NCBI GenBank assembly: GCA_017552455.1
Contig: JAFZPX010000046.1
Location: 32,535-96,534, forward strand
Origin: Clostridiales bacterium
Lineage (GTDB): Bacteria > Bacillota > Clostridia > Saccharofermentanales > Saccharofermentanaceae
Length of the DNA: 64,000 nucleotides
Direction of reading: 5' to 3'
Shown here piece by piece: positions 17,224 through 25,704 of the stretch. Position 1 is the stretch's first letter. The number at the start of each line of letters is the position of its first letter. The notes under the pieces are model-generated. The model did no database searches. It was given only the letters and a program-made list of their open reading frames with translations, and was not told the DNA's origin. A program made the translations under genes and the position numbers.

Positions 17224-17613
17224 TTATCTTAATAAGCTGATAATGTTCAGCGTAAGCGATATCAGAAGCAGCGTTATCACCACAAGAATAATGATTATTA
17301 ATTTGCTGATTTCTTTTCTGTGTTTAATCTCTTCGTCGCCAAGCTCTACTGAAGCATTAATTAGTTCCTGAGCTTCCTCGCGTGTCAGAGTATCATTCTT
17401 GTCTTGCCGTTCGCCCGCGAGAATCTCCATGATCGATATGTCAAGTAGCTCGGAGATTGGTTCAAGCATAGAGATATCGGGAAAACTGAGACCACGTTCC
17501 CATTTGGAAACCGCCTTGTCCGTAACGTTCAAGGCATCGGCAAGCTGTTTCTGGGTAAGCCCCTTCTCCTTGCGCAGTGTGGTGATCAGTTGTCCCGTTT
17601 TCTCTTTGTCCAT
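17224..17613 (-). CDS. XRE family regulator with C-terminal membrane anchor
   Basis: 129 residues. Residues ~7–62 are an HTH-XRE domain (LRKEKGLTQKQLADALNV; KAVSKWERG). Residues ~103–127 are one strongly hydrophobic helix (LIIIILVVITLLL), so the regulator is probably tethered to the membrane. Its ATG overlaps the stop of the upstream acyltransferase fusion by one base (TAATG), and it lies 16 bases before the downstream acyltransferase. A role in controlling the acyltransferase genes, perhaps through the inverted repeat at 19833–19850, is inference. Confidence 0.82.
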   Translation of the reverse strand: MDKEKTGQLITTLRKEKGLTQKQLADALNVTDKAVSKWERGLSFPDISMLEPISELLDISIMEILAGERQDKNDTLTREEAQELINASVELGDEEIKHRKEISKLIIIILVVITLLLISLTLNIISLLR

Positions 17614-19817
17614 TAAGTCGTAACGACCTCTGTTTTACCTCTATTAACTGTAATAATAACCGACTTGATTTTGAAATACAAAGAAGCGATTGCAGCGGTT
17701 AATGCGAAAGTTGTTAGAGCGCCGTAATTAGCAATGAAACCGACGTTCTCAGGGAACATGATAAAGAGCATATACATAACTGCAATATGCATGATGTATA
17801 TAGGAAGAGAGTAGTCGCGGCCAAGATTCTCAGCATTGGTTCCAGCCATGAAGTTAGGATACTTAAGGCAAAGAAGAACGACTACTACAGTAAGGATCTC
17901 ACAGCTTACGAAGGGAACAGCAACGCCCTGCTTGTAACCGTTAAGTTCGAAGATAGCTGTAGTAGCGCAGATCACAAGCAAAGCCCAAAGTGCCGGTGCG
18001 AGGAACTTGATGCTCAAGATCTTCTTTTCGTATCTTCTTATAAGCATGCCCGTCATAGTGTAGGAAAGGCCTACGAGAATAGCATTTCGAAGCTGATAGC
18101 CTTCGCCGATACCGAGGTGTGAAAGTACTACGTATGCAGCAATGAGGGCAGGACCTGCGAACATCACTTTCTTAAGAATGCCCACCTTGTTAAGAACAAT
18201 CATGATAACGAGTGCATACAGAAGGGAACCTAAGAACCACAGATGCTCCGTAAATGGGGAGAGGTTATAAAGCAGGAAATCAATTAAAGCTTTGCGCGTG
18301 AAGCATGCTGTGATTCCGTTAAGGTTACCCTCTGTGATGCGCTCGTAAAGCGTGAAGAAAGCAAAATAGAACAGATTGGATGTAACGTAGAGAAGAAGCA
18401 TTCTCTTGGTCTGCTTTATAAGGCGTGTCATCATCTCCTTGCTGTCATCGCGGAACAGGAAGTAACCGCAGACCATGAAGAAGAAGGGGACAGCGACCTT
18501 ACTGTAAGTGATGAAGACCTGACCTGCTTTGCCTGCGAAGGGGAAGTGGATGGTGACAACGAGGAACGCCATTATAATTCTCATGAAATCAATAGAGTGT
18601 ATGCGGCTGAGCTTTTCGCCGGGGGTGGCGGAAGCTCTTTCCTTGCCGTTAATGAGAGCGATAATGTGCTTGTCGAAACCGTGAAGTACTGTGGCAAAAC
18701 CGATGGAACCCAGGATAGTAAGAACTACATACATTCCTGCAGAAGGAATGTGCGCAAGGCTTCCGTGGAGGCCATGCAGGAACATTGCGTGGATAAGGTA
18801 AAGCTCAAGTGAGATAGAACCTAAGAACTTAAGAACGGGGTTGCCGAATCTTACCTTCATCATGATAAGCAGAACGAGGCAGACGAATACGAAGATCCAG
18901 GGAAGCTGGAATCCCAAGCAGCGTACCTTATCAAGGTAGCCGTTGTACTCGCCCGGGATCTCACTCCAGTAAGAATACATCTCGAGCATGTATCCTGTCT
19001 GAATGCGAAGGACTGCAACAAGGGCAACGATAACGGGAATGAGCACCCAGTATGCTTTGCGTGCGAACTTGCGTAGACCCTCGGCATGCTTAGAGAAGAT
19101 GATGCCCACTACGAAAAGGAAAGAAGCGTTATACCACCACTCACCCATGAACCAGCGGGAGCAGGAGTAGTCCTCGCCGTGGTTAAGCAGGAGACTTCCG
19201 GTCATCATTCCTGCTACGGCGAGAGCCATTACGACAGTTGCTGCCGTACGGTTCTTGATGAGACGGTAGATAGCGAAGAAGAGAAGGTAGAGTATCGCGA
19301 TCTCTATGATGTACCACATATGTGAGTTAAGAAGGTACCAGCCGGACATGAGGATAGCAACATCTATGGGAGCAAGCTTCGCACCCTCTACGCAGATTGA
19401 AGCTACGAACAGGCTGTTACATGTGAAGAAGGGGACGAGAACCGTAACAAGACGCTTCTTAAGAAATCCTTTAAGATAGTTTTCTTTGGTTTTGAGGCTG
19501 GTATAAAGACCGTAACCCGAGAAAAAGAAGAATATGCCGACGAAGAGAACTCCCAAGTCCTCGAAGTCGCCAAGGGCGCCGGCCTTCTCGGCAAGTTCCT
19601 GCGACAGGTGGTGAAGGATTATGCAGATGGCTGCAAATCCCTGTACTGCTTTTGAAGTCTCAAGGGAGAACGGATTGTCCTGCCATTCTTTTCTCTTGGA
19701 GATTTTTACTCCCACAAGAAGGAGCAGCAACAATAACGGAAAAATGATGATCAGCGGAAAGTCGAGTGCTATAAACGACTTGTAAAGGGACTGTAGCTGG
19801 GTAGGCAAAGTGTCCAT
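17613..19817 (-). CDS. Double acyltransferase-3 fusion protein
   Basis: 734 residues, about twice the family length, with ~20 membrane segments. The N-terminal half (~1–390) is a close relative of the 387-residue acyltransferase downstream. The C-terminal half (~415–734) starts a second acyltransferase-3 domain at IDFMRIIMAFLVVTIHFPF with its own conserved His, and is more like the EPS/teichoic O-acetyltransferase type. The ATG at 19817 is chosen because AGGAGG (19829–19824) is 6 bases upstream; the frame is open for 13 further codons. Acceptor and donor are unknown; cell-surface glycan acylation is the family role. Confidence 0.8.
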   Translation of the reverse strand: MDTLPTQLQSLYKSFIALDFPLIIIFPLLLLLLLVGVKISKRKEWQDNPFSLETSKAVQGFAAICIILHHLSQELAEKAGALGDFEDLGVLFVGIFFFFSGYGLYTSLKTKENYLKGFLKKRLVTVLVPFFTCNSLFVASICVEGAKLAPIDVAILMSGWYLLNSHMWYIIEIAILYLLFFAIYRLIKNRTAATVVMALAVAGMMTGSLLLNHGEDYSCSRWFMGEWWYNASFLFVVGIIFSKHAEGLRKFARKAYWVLIPVIVALVAVLRIQTGYMLEMYSYWSEIPGEYNGYLDKVRCLGFQLPWIFVFVCLVLLIMMKVRFGNPVLKFLGSISLELYLIHAMFLHGLHGSLAHIPSAGMYVVLTILGSIGFATVLHGFDKHIIALINGKERASATPGEKLSRIHSIDFMRIIMAFLVVTIHFPFAGKAGQVFITYSKVAVPFFFMVCGYFLFRDDSKEMMTRLIKQTKRMLLLYVTSNLFYFAFFTLYERITEGNLNGITACFTRKALIDFLLYNLSPFTEHLWFLGSLLYALVIMIVLNKVGILKKVMFAGPALIAAYVVLSHLGIGEGYQLRNAILVGLSYTMTGMLIRRYEKKILSIKFLAPALWALLVICATTAIFELNGYKQGVAVPFVSCEILTVVVVLLCLKYPNFMAGTNAENLGRDYSLPIYIMHIAVMYMLFIMFPENVGFIANYGALTTFALTAAIASLYFKIKSVIITVNRGKTEVVTT

Positions 19818-19832
19818 GGTAAGCCTCCTGAT

Positions 19833-19850
19833 GGTTTGATGATTCAAACC
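19833..19850. promoter_or_regulatory. Inverted repeat upstream of the acyltransferase operon
   Basis: Perfect 7-base inverted repeat GGTTTGA-TGAT-TCAAACC just upstream of the AGGAGG of the fusion gene. It could be an operator, possibly for the XRE protein of the same operon, or a small 5' leader hairpin. Seen directly; function inferred. Confidence 0.4.
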
Positions 19851-20122
19851 TATCAATCAGGGGACAGGCATACAACCGACTGTCGGTAGAATCCCGCGGA
19901 TATAGCAAAAACAGGCATTCTACCTTTGGTTTACCTGGTGTATGCAAATAAGGATTACAATTGCTATCGTGAATAAACGTGTTCAATAATATAAGAGAAC
20001 ATATGAATATGACTTCACGGACAGACTTTATCTGATACTGATCGTACTATGTGTAATATGTCTTATAATGGAATTAGACTGACTCTGTTGGTACCGTTGG
20101 TTACGATTTTGAGGAGGGTTGT
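19851..20122. other. Intergenic region between divergent genes
   Basis: About 270 bases, 305 with the operator region. It holds the divergent promoters of the acyltransferase operon and the GNAT operon. TATAAT at 20064–20069 (plus strand) is the best -10, with no good -35; AGGAGG before 20123 is clear. I see no other gene or RNA here. Confidence 0.45.
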
Positions 20123-20674
20123 ATGATTCGTCTTGAGACGGACAGGCTGGTTTTAAGGGATTATTGTGCGGATGATTTTGATGAATACTTCAGACTGATG
20201 TCTGATGAGAAGACCATGTACTATCTTCCGGAACTGAAGCAGACTGACATAGGTGCTGCTAAAGAAAACTTCGCTGAAGTGTTGAAGGACATAGAACGCG
20301 AGACACGGGAGTTCTGCTTTCTCTGCATGGAATCAAAGGGAACTCATGAGATTATAGGGAATGTCGGATATAACGTTACAGGACGCGCGCCGGAAGGAAA
20401 GACGGTGCACCTGGGTTATTTTTCTTATCCGAAGTTCTGGGGCAACGGATATATGCCCGAAGCGGTAAAGAGAGTTCTGGAATTCGCATTTACGGAGGAT
20501 AATGTGTATAAAGTAACGACAGGCTGTCTTACCGAGAATGTCGGATCTGAACGCGTTATGCAGAAGAACGGAATGGTTAAGTATGCCGAATTAAAAGATC
20601 ATGAATTGCATGACGGCAAGCTGAAGACCAGAGTAGAATACCGTTTGTTAAAGGATGAATGGAATACAGTATGA
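20123..20674 (+). CDS. GNAT acetyltransferase, RimJ/RimL type
   Basis: 183 residues. Starts with the subfamily signature IRLETDRLVLRDYCADDF. The acetyl-CoA site is in the segment around GYFSYPKFWGNGYMPEAVK, where usual GxGxA is replaced by WGNGYM, and NVGSERVMQKNGM is the standard C-terminal motif. Substrate cannot be inferred. A strong GGAGG is present. The stop overlaps the start of the next acetyltransferase gene. Confidence 0.85.
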   Translation: MIRLETDRLVLRDYCADDFDEYFRLMSDEKTMYYLPELKQTDIGAAKENFAEVLKDIERETREFCFLCMESKGTHEIIGNVGYNVTGRAPEGKTVHLGYFSYPKFWGNGYMPEAVKRVLEFAFTEDNVYKVTTGCLTENVGSERVMQKNGMVKYAELKDHELHDGKLKTRVEYRLLKDEWNTV

Positions 20675-21093
20675 CCACATATGAAGACAAGATTACTGCA
20701 GAAGAGTTTCTGGGATTAAGAGCTCATGTAGGCTGGGTAGAGCTGCCGCTTGAGGAGGCGCGCGTATGCGTCGAAAAGGTGTACTTCATCGTATGCGCAC
20801 GAGACGGCGAGAAAGCTATCGGTGTGGCGCGACTGATGTGGGACGGCGGCTACATGGCGTTCCTATCGGATGTCATCGTTGATGAGAATTACAGGGGGCT
20901 CGGCATAGGGCGTCAACTCGTTGAGTCTTGTATCGAGAAACTGCAGTCGGATCTTAAGCCCGGCTTCAAGGTTAAGATGACGTTGAATTCAGCCCCGGGC
21001 AAAGAGCCTTTCTATGAGAAGTTCGGATTCGAGGTGCGTCCTAACGATCACGCCGGCTGCTCTCTTGATAAGTGGATAACGGCTGAGGAATAA
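20671..21093 (+). CDS. GNAT acetyltransferase
   Basis: 140 residues. Acetyl-CoA-binding motif RGLGIGRQLVESC is clear; FYEKFGFEVRPND is the usual C-terminal strand. The ATG at 20671 forms an ATGA overlap with the upstream stop and is preferred over the ATG at 20659, which lies only 3 bases from AAGGA. Substrate unknown. It is unrelated in subfamily to the preceding GNAT. Confidence 0.82.
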   Translation: MTTYEDKITAEEFLGLRAHVGWVELPLEEARVCVEKVYFIVCARDGEKAIGVARLMWDGGYMAFLSDVIVDENYRGLGIGRQLVESCIEKLQSDLKPGFKVKMTLNSAPGKEPFYEKFGFEVRPNDHAGCSLDKWITAEE

Positions 21094-21111
21094 TTTGAGA
21101 AAGAGGTCTGT

Positions 21112-22011
21112 ATGAAGATATTGGTTTTGGGCGGGACGAGGTTCTTCGGTGTTCACATGGTAAACGACCTTATTGAGAAAGGTCATGAGGTTACCATAGC
21201 AACAAGAGGGCAGACTCCGGATGATTTCGGCGATACAGTTATGAGGATACGTCTCGACAGAACGGATGAGGACAGTATCAAAGCGATGATCTCCGACACG
21301 CACTATGACGTGATCATTGATAAGATAGCTTACTGCTCGAATGATGTCCGTAAGCTTCTGGATAATGCCGACTGCGATAAGTATATCTATATGTCCAGCA
21401 CTGCGGTTTACGATTCTCTTCATCCCGATACTAAGGAAGATGATTTTGACGGTAACGGAGGAGAGCTCATCTGGTGCGACAGACCGGACTACCCTTACGA
21501 TGTGGTGAAGAGGCACGCAGAATATGCCCTGTGGCAGAAGTATTCTGATAAGAAGTTCGTTGCTGTCAGATACCCTTTCGTAATCGGTAAAGATGATTAC
21601 ACCAAGCGCCTGTATTTCTATGTTGAGCATGTGTTAAAGCAGTTGCCGATGAAGGTGGATAATCTTGATAATCAGATGTCTTTCATAAAGTCCGACGAAG
21701 CCGGAAAGTTCATTTCCTTCCTCGTTGATAAAGACTTCACAGGTGCGGTTAACGGCTGCTCACGCGGCACAATTTCGGTGAAGCAGATACTGGACTATCT
21801 TAAGCAGGAGACCGGAATGCGCGCAGTCTTAAGTGAGGATGGCGATCCCGCACCTTATAACGGTACGCCGGAACACAGTGTAAATACTAACAAAGCTGAA
21901 TCACTCGGATTCGAGTTTTCTGATATCAACGACTGGATCTTCGGCTTACTCGATTACTATATCGACGTGGCTCACGAGGGTATGCTTGGACTTTACGGTT
22001 CAATAGATTAA
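21112..22011 (+). CDS. NAD-dependent epimerase/dehydratase family protein
   Basis: 299 residues, extended SDR. The Rossmann motif is GGTRFFG at residues 7–13 (GxxxFxG type as in mRNA-binding/isoflavone-reductase-like SDRs). The catalytic region has MSSTAVYDS and YPYDVVKRHAE (YxxxK expected; here Y and K are spaced YDVVK). Often annotated as nucleotide-sugar epimerase-like, but substrate is unknown. It follows the two GNAT genes by 18 bases, with a GAGAAAGAGG-type ribosome site. Confidence 0.8.
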   Translation: MKILVLGGTRFFGVHMVNDLIEKGHEVTIATRGQTPDDFGDTVMRIRLDRTDEDSIKAMISDTHYDVIIDKIAYCSNDVRKLLDNADCDKYIYMSSTAVYDSLHPDTKEDDFDGNGGELIWCDRPDYPYDVVKRHAEYALWQKYSDKKFVAVRYPFVIGKDDYTKRLYFYVEHVLKQLPMKVDNLDNQMSFIKSDEAGKFISFLVDKDFTGAVNGCSRGTISVKQILDYLKQETGMRAVLSEDGDPAPYNGTPEHSVNTNKAESLGFEFSDINDWIFGLLDYYIDVAHEGMLGLYGSID

Positions 22012-22061
22012 TATATTGATGTTGCGCAGAAACGCTAGAATTGAATCAAAGGGATAATGGG

Positions 22062-22823
22062 ATGTTAGGGATATATTTCAGTGGGACGGGCAATTCGAAG
22101 TTTGCCGCCGAATGTTTTTGCAAGAATTACGATAAAGATTCAAAGGCATTATCTATAGAAGACCAGGATGCTATATCAGAAATCAAACGTTCTGATCTGC
22201 TAGTGTTTTCTTATCCGGTACAATACAGTACTGTTCCGAAGATTCTTAGAGACTTCATCACAAGAAATAGTGAGCTATGGATGAATAAGAAAGTATTCAT
22301 AATTGCAACTATGGGTTTGTTCAGTGGTGATGGTTCAGGAATACTGGGCCGGCTTTTGCATGGATTTGGAGCAGAAGTAATCGGTGGACTTCATCTGAAG
22401 ATGCCTGACAGTATAGGTGATGAGAAGGCCCTTAAAAGACCGCTTGAGAAGAATAAAGAGTTAGTCATAGCCGCTGAATCGAAGATAAAGGAATCCGTGA
22501 GACTTCTTAAGGAAGGGAAACCGACACGCGAAGGATTAGGTCCTCTTTATCAGATGGCAGGCCTCTTCGGACAAAGACTGTACTTTGGACATAAAACGAA
22601 GGAATACTCTTCTAAGCTTAAGATCAACGCTGATAAATGTGTAGGTTGTGGTTTGTGTGTGAAGTTGTGCCCGATGAATAATATAACTGTTGCTTCAGGG
22701 AAGGCTGTCTCCGGCAATCAATGTACCATGTGTTATAGATGTATCAACAAGTGTCCCAAGCAGGCGATAACTCTTCTTGGCAAAAATATTGTTGAACAGA
22801 GTGTGATAGAGAAATATGTGTAA
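22062..22823 (+). CDS. EFR1 family flavodoxin–ferredoxin fusion
   Basis: 253 residues. N-terminal flavodoxin-like domain (IYFSGTGNSK binds FMN phosphate), then two 4Fe-4S clusters near the C-terminus: CVGCGLCVKLCP and CTMCYRCINKCP. This is the EFR1 architecture common in anaerobic Clostridia; an electron carrier or small-molecule reductase role is likely. ATG 22062 is chosen over TTG 22041 because AAAGGGA (22048–22054) is 7 bases upstream. It overlaps the phosphatase gene by 8 bases. Confidence 0.88.
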   Translation: MLGIYFSGTGNSKFAAECFCKNYDKDSKALSIEDQDAISEIKRSDLLVFSYPVQYSTVPKILRDFITRNSELWMNKKVFIIATMGLFSGDGSGILGRLLHGFGAEVIGGLHLKMPDSIGDEKALKRPLEKNKELVIAAESKIKESVRLLKEGKPTREGLGPLYQMAGLFGQRLYFGHKTKEYSSKLKINADKCVGCGLCVKLCPMNNITVASGKAVSGNQCTMCYRCINKCPKQAITLLGKNIVEQSVIEKYV

Positions 22824-23358
22824 GGTTTATATAGTTAGACACGGTAAAGTGGATTTCCACTGGCGGAACTGGTGTAATTCAACGGAATTTGACAGTGATG
22901 GACAAGAGTACGACAGATCACCTTTGACAGACGACAGATACTCAGTATCCGGATTAGCTGATGGCAAGATCTATATAAGTACTTTGCCAAGAACCAAAGA
23001 TACAGCAGTTATGTTATTTGGGCAGAAAGAATTCATCATGTCTGAGTTGATACATGAGGTGCCGTTAAGATCCGGATTTGATAGCAAGCTTAAGCTCCCG
23101 CGTTGGTTTTGGTGTGTGCTCGGAAGGCTTCAATGGTATTTTAATCATTCCAGACAACCTGAATCCCGCAAGCTTTCCCATGAAAGAGCCAAGCGATTTG
23201 TTGAACTAATCTGCAATGATGATATCGACTGCACAGTAGTGACGCACGGCTTCTTTATGCATACGTTGTTATCTGAGTTGAAGAATTCAGGTTTCAACAT
23301 TCCCAAAACTCATGCAAAGTATAATAACGGTGAGTGCATTATATCGGAACGGCAATAG
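22816..23358 (+). CDS. Histidine phosphatase family protein
   Basis: 180 residues of the phosphoglycerate-mutase-like superfamily. The catalytic RHG is at residues 8–10 (VYIVRHGKVDF), SPLTDDG-like SPLTDDR follows with Gly lost, and the second catalytic His is in VVTHGFFMH. The middle (WFWCVLGRLQWYFNH) is unusual and may form the substrate pocket. Overlap of 8 bases with the EFR1 gene suggests coupling. Specific substrate unknown. Confidence 0.75.
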   Translation: MCKVYIVRHGKVDFHWRNWCNSTEFDSDGQEYDRSPLTDDRYSVSGLADGKIYISTLPRTKDTAVMLFGQKEFIMSELIHEVPLRSGFDSKLKLPRWFWCVLGRLQWYFNHSRQPESRKLSHERAKRFVELICNDDIDCTVVTHGFFMHTLLSELKNSGFNIPKTHAKYNNGECIISERQ

Positions 23359-23363
23359 AGAAT

Positions 23364-23393
23364 AAAAAAGGAGTTGCCGTTATGACAACTCCT
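23364..23393 (-). terminator. Intrinsic terminator after tRNA-Val
   Basis: On the minus strand AGGAGTTG (23393–23386) pairs with CAACTCCT (23376–23369), followed by a run of T. It lies just downstream of the CCA end of tRNA-Val. Confidence 0.8.
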
Positions 23394-23398
23394 ATTCA

Positions 23399-23475
23399 TG
23401 GTGGATGATACAGGACTCGAACCTGTGACCCCCTGCACGTCAAGCAGGTACTCTAGCCAGCTGAGCTAATCATCC
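23399..23475 (-). tRNA. tRNA-Val(GAC)
   Basis: Seven-base acceptor stem GGATGAT/ATCATCC, D arm, anticodon stem CCTGC/GCAGG with loop TTGACGT (anticodon GAC, valine), T arm ACAGG-TTCGAGT-CCTGT, discriminator A and an encoded CCA at 23401–23399. The first 10 bases overlap the end of the FliB-like gene, whose stop TAG is inside the tRNA. Confidence 0.96.
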
Positions 23476-24281
23476 TCAGCTCGAGAATAATACCATTTAT
23501 CTAAGGCTTTGTCTATATTTACGTCTGAGTACTCTATCTCTCCTGAGAACATTCTGGCGGCCTCGTGAATGTCGATGTTGCTAAGCACCAGATCTGCAAG
23601 AAGATACGTTGCTTCAACAGCAAAACCGGTCTCTTCCGGATACCTGTACAGAAAGTAAGCGCAGAAGTTGCTGAATGCTCGCGCGTTGCTGTCAATGCAT
23701 TTCTTTTCCTGCTCGGCAGTCGGCTGTTCAGCGATTATCTTATTGATGATGACAGTCCACGAAGGATCCAATACTTCCATTGTGTTTACGAATTCGGCAC
23801 GTGACAGGGAAGTGCAAACATTTGGTTTCAATACAGCAAGTCTTTCAGTAAGCGGCTTGCTCGTATCAAACACAATCTTGATGTCATCAGATAATTCGCG
23901 CTGCGGCACCAAGGAGAAATCGTCTTCTTTATCAAGTATGATCCTGCACGCTTCCTCACAGACAAGTCCTATACCGCCGTCCGTGTAGTCTTCGTATTCG
24001 TTATAGAATCTCGGATGCTCGGTGCAGATGTCGCACAGGAAGTCCTCGCCGTGCTTGAGAATCATGCTGCAAAGTCCGTCTTCACGAAGAAAAGGGCAGC
24101 GCTCGTTATCGCCGAGGATGATCGTGTTGCCATCAAGGTGAGAAGCTATATCAGGCTCTGCGCGAAAACGCTCTAAGGAAGTCTCGTCAACATCAATCTC
24201 CCATCCGGCGCAGCAGGTGTGCTTGCACTTATCTGCTATGCACTTGAAGTCATGATAGTAATCAGGAAAGTACGTGATCAT
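23466..24281 (-). CDS. FliB family (flagellin lysine-N-methylase-like) protein
   Basis: 271 residues. The family hallmark is a Cys-rich N-terminal half: CIADKCKHTCCAGWEID, then CPFLREDGLCSM, then CDICTEHPR, consistent with a metal or Fe-S cluster. FliB methylates flagellin lysines in Salmonella, but related proteins are common in non-motile Clostridia and no flagellar genes are in this window, so the target is unknown. Its start overlaps nnrE by 20 bases and its final 10 bases lie in tRNA-Val, so the mRNA must be cut by tRNA 5' processing if co-transcribed. Confidence 0.8.
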   Translation of the reverse strand: MITYFPDYYHDFKCIADKCKHTCCAGWEIDVDETSLERFRAEPDIASHLDGNTIILGDNERCPFLREDGLCSMILKHGEDFLCDICTEHPRFYNEYEDYTDGGIGLVCEEACRIILDKEDDFSLVPQRELSDDIKIVFDTSKPLTERLAVLKPNVCTSLSRAEFVNTMEVLDPSWTVIINKIIAEQPTAEQEKKCIDSNARAFSNFCAYFLYRYPEETGFAVEATYLLADLVLSNIDIHEAARMFSGEIEYSDVNIDKALDKWYYSRAEDD

Positions 24282-24927
24282 AAGCCTCGTCCGGTATTCC
24301 GATATTTTCTACGATTACATTACCTGCGAATTCTTTGCCTTCGCCTGTGATAAGTCCCGTTTTGCTCCTGCCGAAAGTAATTGTTGTATTCGCGTGTATA
24401 CCTGCGCCCATAAGTTCACCGGTATCAGAATTGATTCCTGATGGTACATCGACCGCGACGACATGAGGATAATGCATTCTGTCAGTACTCATAAGAAGGT
24501 CTTTCTTGTCTTCGCGAAGCTGTGACAGAAGTCCGATTCCGAACACTGCATCGACAAAAACATCTGAAGAGGGGAGTGCAACATCGCTTCTGTAGTACGT
24601 TACTTTGCCGCCGATGCGCTTGAACTGCGCGAGCTGATGAAGAAATTCCCAGCTTGCGTGCTCGAGATTACCTGCGACCACAGATTGTACTGTTCCGGTA
24701 AAGGCAGGATCTTCGCACAGAAGTCGTGCGATGCAGATGCCGTCTGCACCGTTATTACCAGTGCCTGACAATACCAATACCGAAGAAGTCGGGAAGTTGC
24801 TGATAATGTGTGCGGCAACCTTAGATGAAGCCGTCTCCATTAACGTCAGAGAAGGGATACCGAGTACGTCTATGGCGTAGCGGTCGGCTTTTTTCGAGAC
24901 GGTGCCTGTTATTACGTCTGTGCTCAT
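24262..24927 (-). CDS. nnrE: NAD(P)H-hydrate epimerase (YjeF N-terminal domain)
   Basis: 221 residues. Epimerises the R and S forms of hydrated NAD(P)H so the dehydratase can repair them. Motifs: LMETASSK at the N-terminus, GTGNNGADGICIAR, and VFVDAVFGIGL followed by VDVPSGINSDTG. It is a stand-alone epimerase; the usual fused dehydratase domain (NnrD) is absent here. Start ATG 24927 overlaps the TetR stop (ATGA) with GGAG 8 bases upstream; ten upstream in-frame codons are rejected. Gene order tetR–nnrE–fliB-like–tRNA is one strand. Confidence 0.88.
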   Translation of the reverse strand: MSTDVITGTVSKKADRYAIDVLGIPSLTLMETASSKVAAHIISNFPTSSVLVLSGTGNNGADGICIARLLCEDPAFTGTVQSVVAGNLEHASWEFLHQLAQFKRIGGKVTYYRSDVALPSSDVFVDAVFGIGLLSQLREDKKDLLMSTDRMHYPHVVAVDVPSGINSDTGELMGAGIHANTTITFGRSKTGLITGEGKEFAGNVIVENIGIPDEAYDHVLS

Positions 24928-25547
24928 GCTTCGGACTCCGCGGCGAATACTTCGCATATCTTACGGATACAGTCGAACATGTACGGCTTGTAGGAGTCGA
25001 GATCACAGGGGGTTCCTTCAAGCACGATCGTGTGTGCGGTGGAACTTATGAATTCGATAAGGGTGTAGAGCATTATGGGCTCATCCTTCCATTTCGCGCC
25101 GTTGCTGTGAAGGATGTTCTCGTATTCTTCACGTACATTAACGGAACTGATGAGGGTGTCGTCGGTGATCGCTTTCTGATAGAAGCCGAAGTTTAAGTTC
25201 CTGTTTAAGAAACGTACGAGCCTCGGATCCTTCGAAAGATCCGTAACGACTGAGTCGGCAATGACTATTATCTGATCTACTGTTGGAAGATCTGGATTCT
25301 TCTTTTTCTTCTTATCGAGATTATTAACAGCATTAATGAGAATGGCTTCAGACTTACGGGCGATAAGATGGTCGATAATATCCTGCTTGTCCTTGAAGTA
25401 GAAGTAGAAGGTGCCCTTGGCTACTCCGGCGCTGTTTACGATGTCGGAGATGGAAGTATCGGTTATGCCCTTGGTAGTGAACAGATCATAAGACTTGGAC
25501 AGTAAAGTGTTACGCTTAAGTCTTTTGTTGTCTTCAGCTTTTCCCAT
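24924..25547 (-). CDS. TetR/AcrR family repressor
   Basis: 207 residues. N-terminal HTH at ~10–55: SYDLFTTKGITDTSISDI and GVAKGTFYFYFKDKQDII, the typical recognition region. The C-terminal ligand domain is not assignable. ATG 25547 has AAGGGGG 5 bases upstream; 20 further in-frame codons upstream are rejected. It is divergent from the MMPL–YhgE-like operon, and the intergenic region holds three copies of one palindrome, so it most likely represses both itself and the exporter. Confidence 0.9.
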   Translation of the reverse strand: MGKAEDNKRLKRNTLLSKSYDLFTTKGITDTSISDIVNSAGVAKGTFYFYFKDKQDIIDHLIARKSEAILINAVNNLDKKKKKNPDLPTVDQIIVIADSVVTDLSKDPRLVRFLNRNLNFGFYQKAITDDTLISSVNVREEYENILHSNGAKWKDEPIMLYTLIEFISSTAHTIVLEGTPCDLDSYKPYMFDCIRKICEVFAAESEA

Positions 25548-25592
25548 ATTAACCCCCTTGTTAACGGGCTTTTTGGTGAGTTTACACAAAAT

Positions 25593-25607
25593 TTGACCGG
25601 TGGTCAA
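25593..25607. promoter_or_regulatory. TetR-type operator 1
   Basis: Palindrome TTGACC-GGT-GGTCAA. On the minus strand its first half supplies the -35 TTGACC of the tetR promoter, with -10 TAAACT at 25584–25579 and a 17-base spacer, so binding would give autorepression. Confidence 0.75.
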
Positions 25608-25625
25608 GAAATTGCCTCAAAATTA

Positions 25626-25640
25626 TTGACCAATAGTCAA
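25626..25640. promoter_or_regulatory. TetR-type operator 2 overlapping the MMPL promoter
   Basis: TTGACC-AAT-AGTCAA, one mismatch between halves. TTGACC (25626–25631) serves as -35 for the plus strand with TATCAT at 25648–25653, spacer 16. Confidence 0.75.
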
Positions 25641-25665
25641 AAAGTGCTATCATAGGGTTCAGAAA

Positions 25666-25680
25666 ATGACCGATGGTCAA
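25666..25680. promoter_or_regulatory. TetR-type operator 3
   Basis: ATGACC-GAT-GGTCAA, one mismatch in the outermost pair. It lies just downstream of the predicted transcription start of the MMPL gene, 25 bases before its ATG. Confidence 0.75.
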
Positions 25681-25704
25681 AAATGTAAGTGAGGTGAATC
25701 GATA

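Noticed and set aside
20989..21630. 213-codon minus-strand ORF opposite the epimerase gene
   Set aside because: Shadow of a recognised Rossmann protein.
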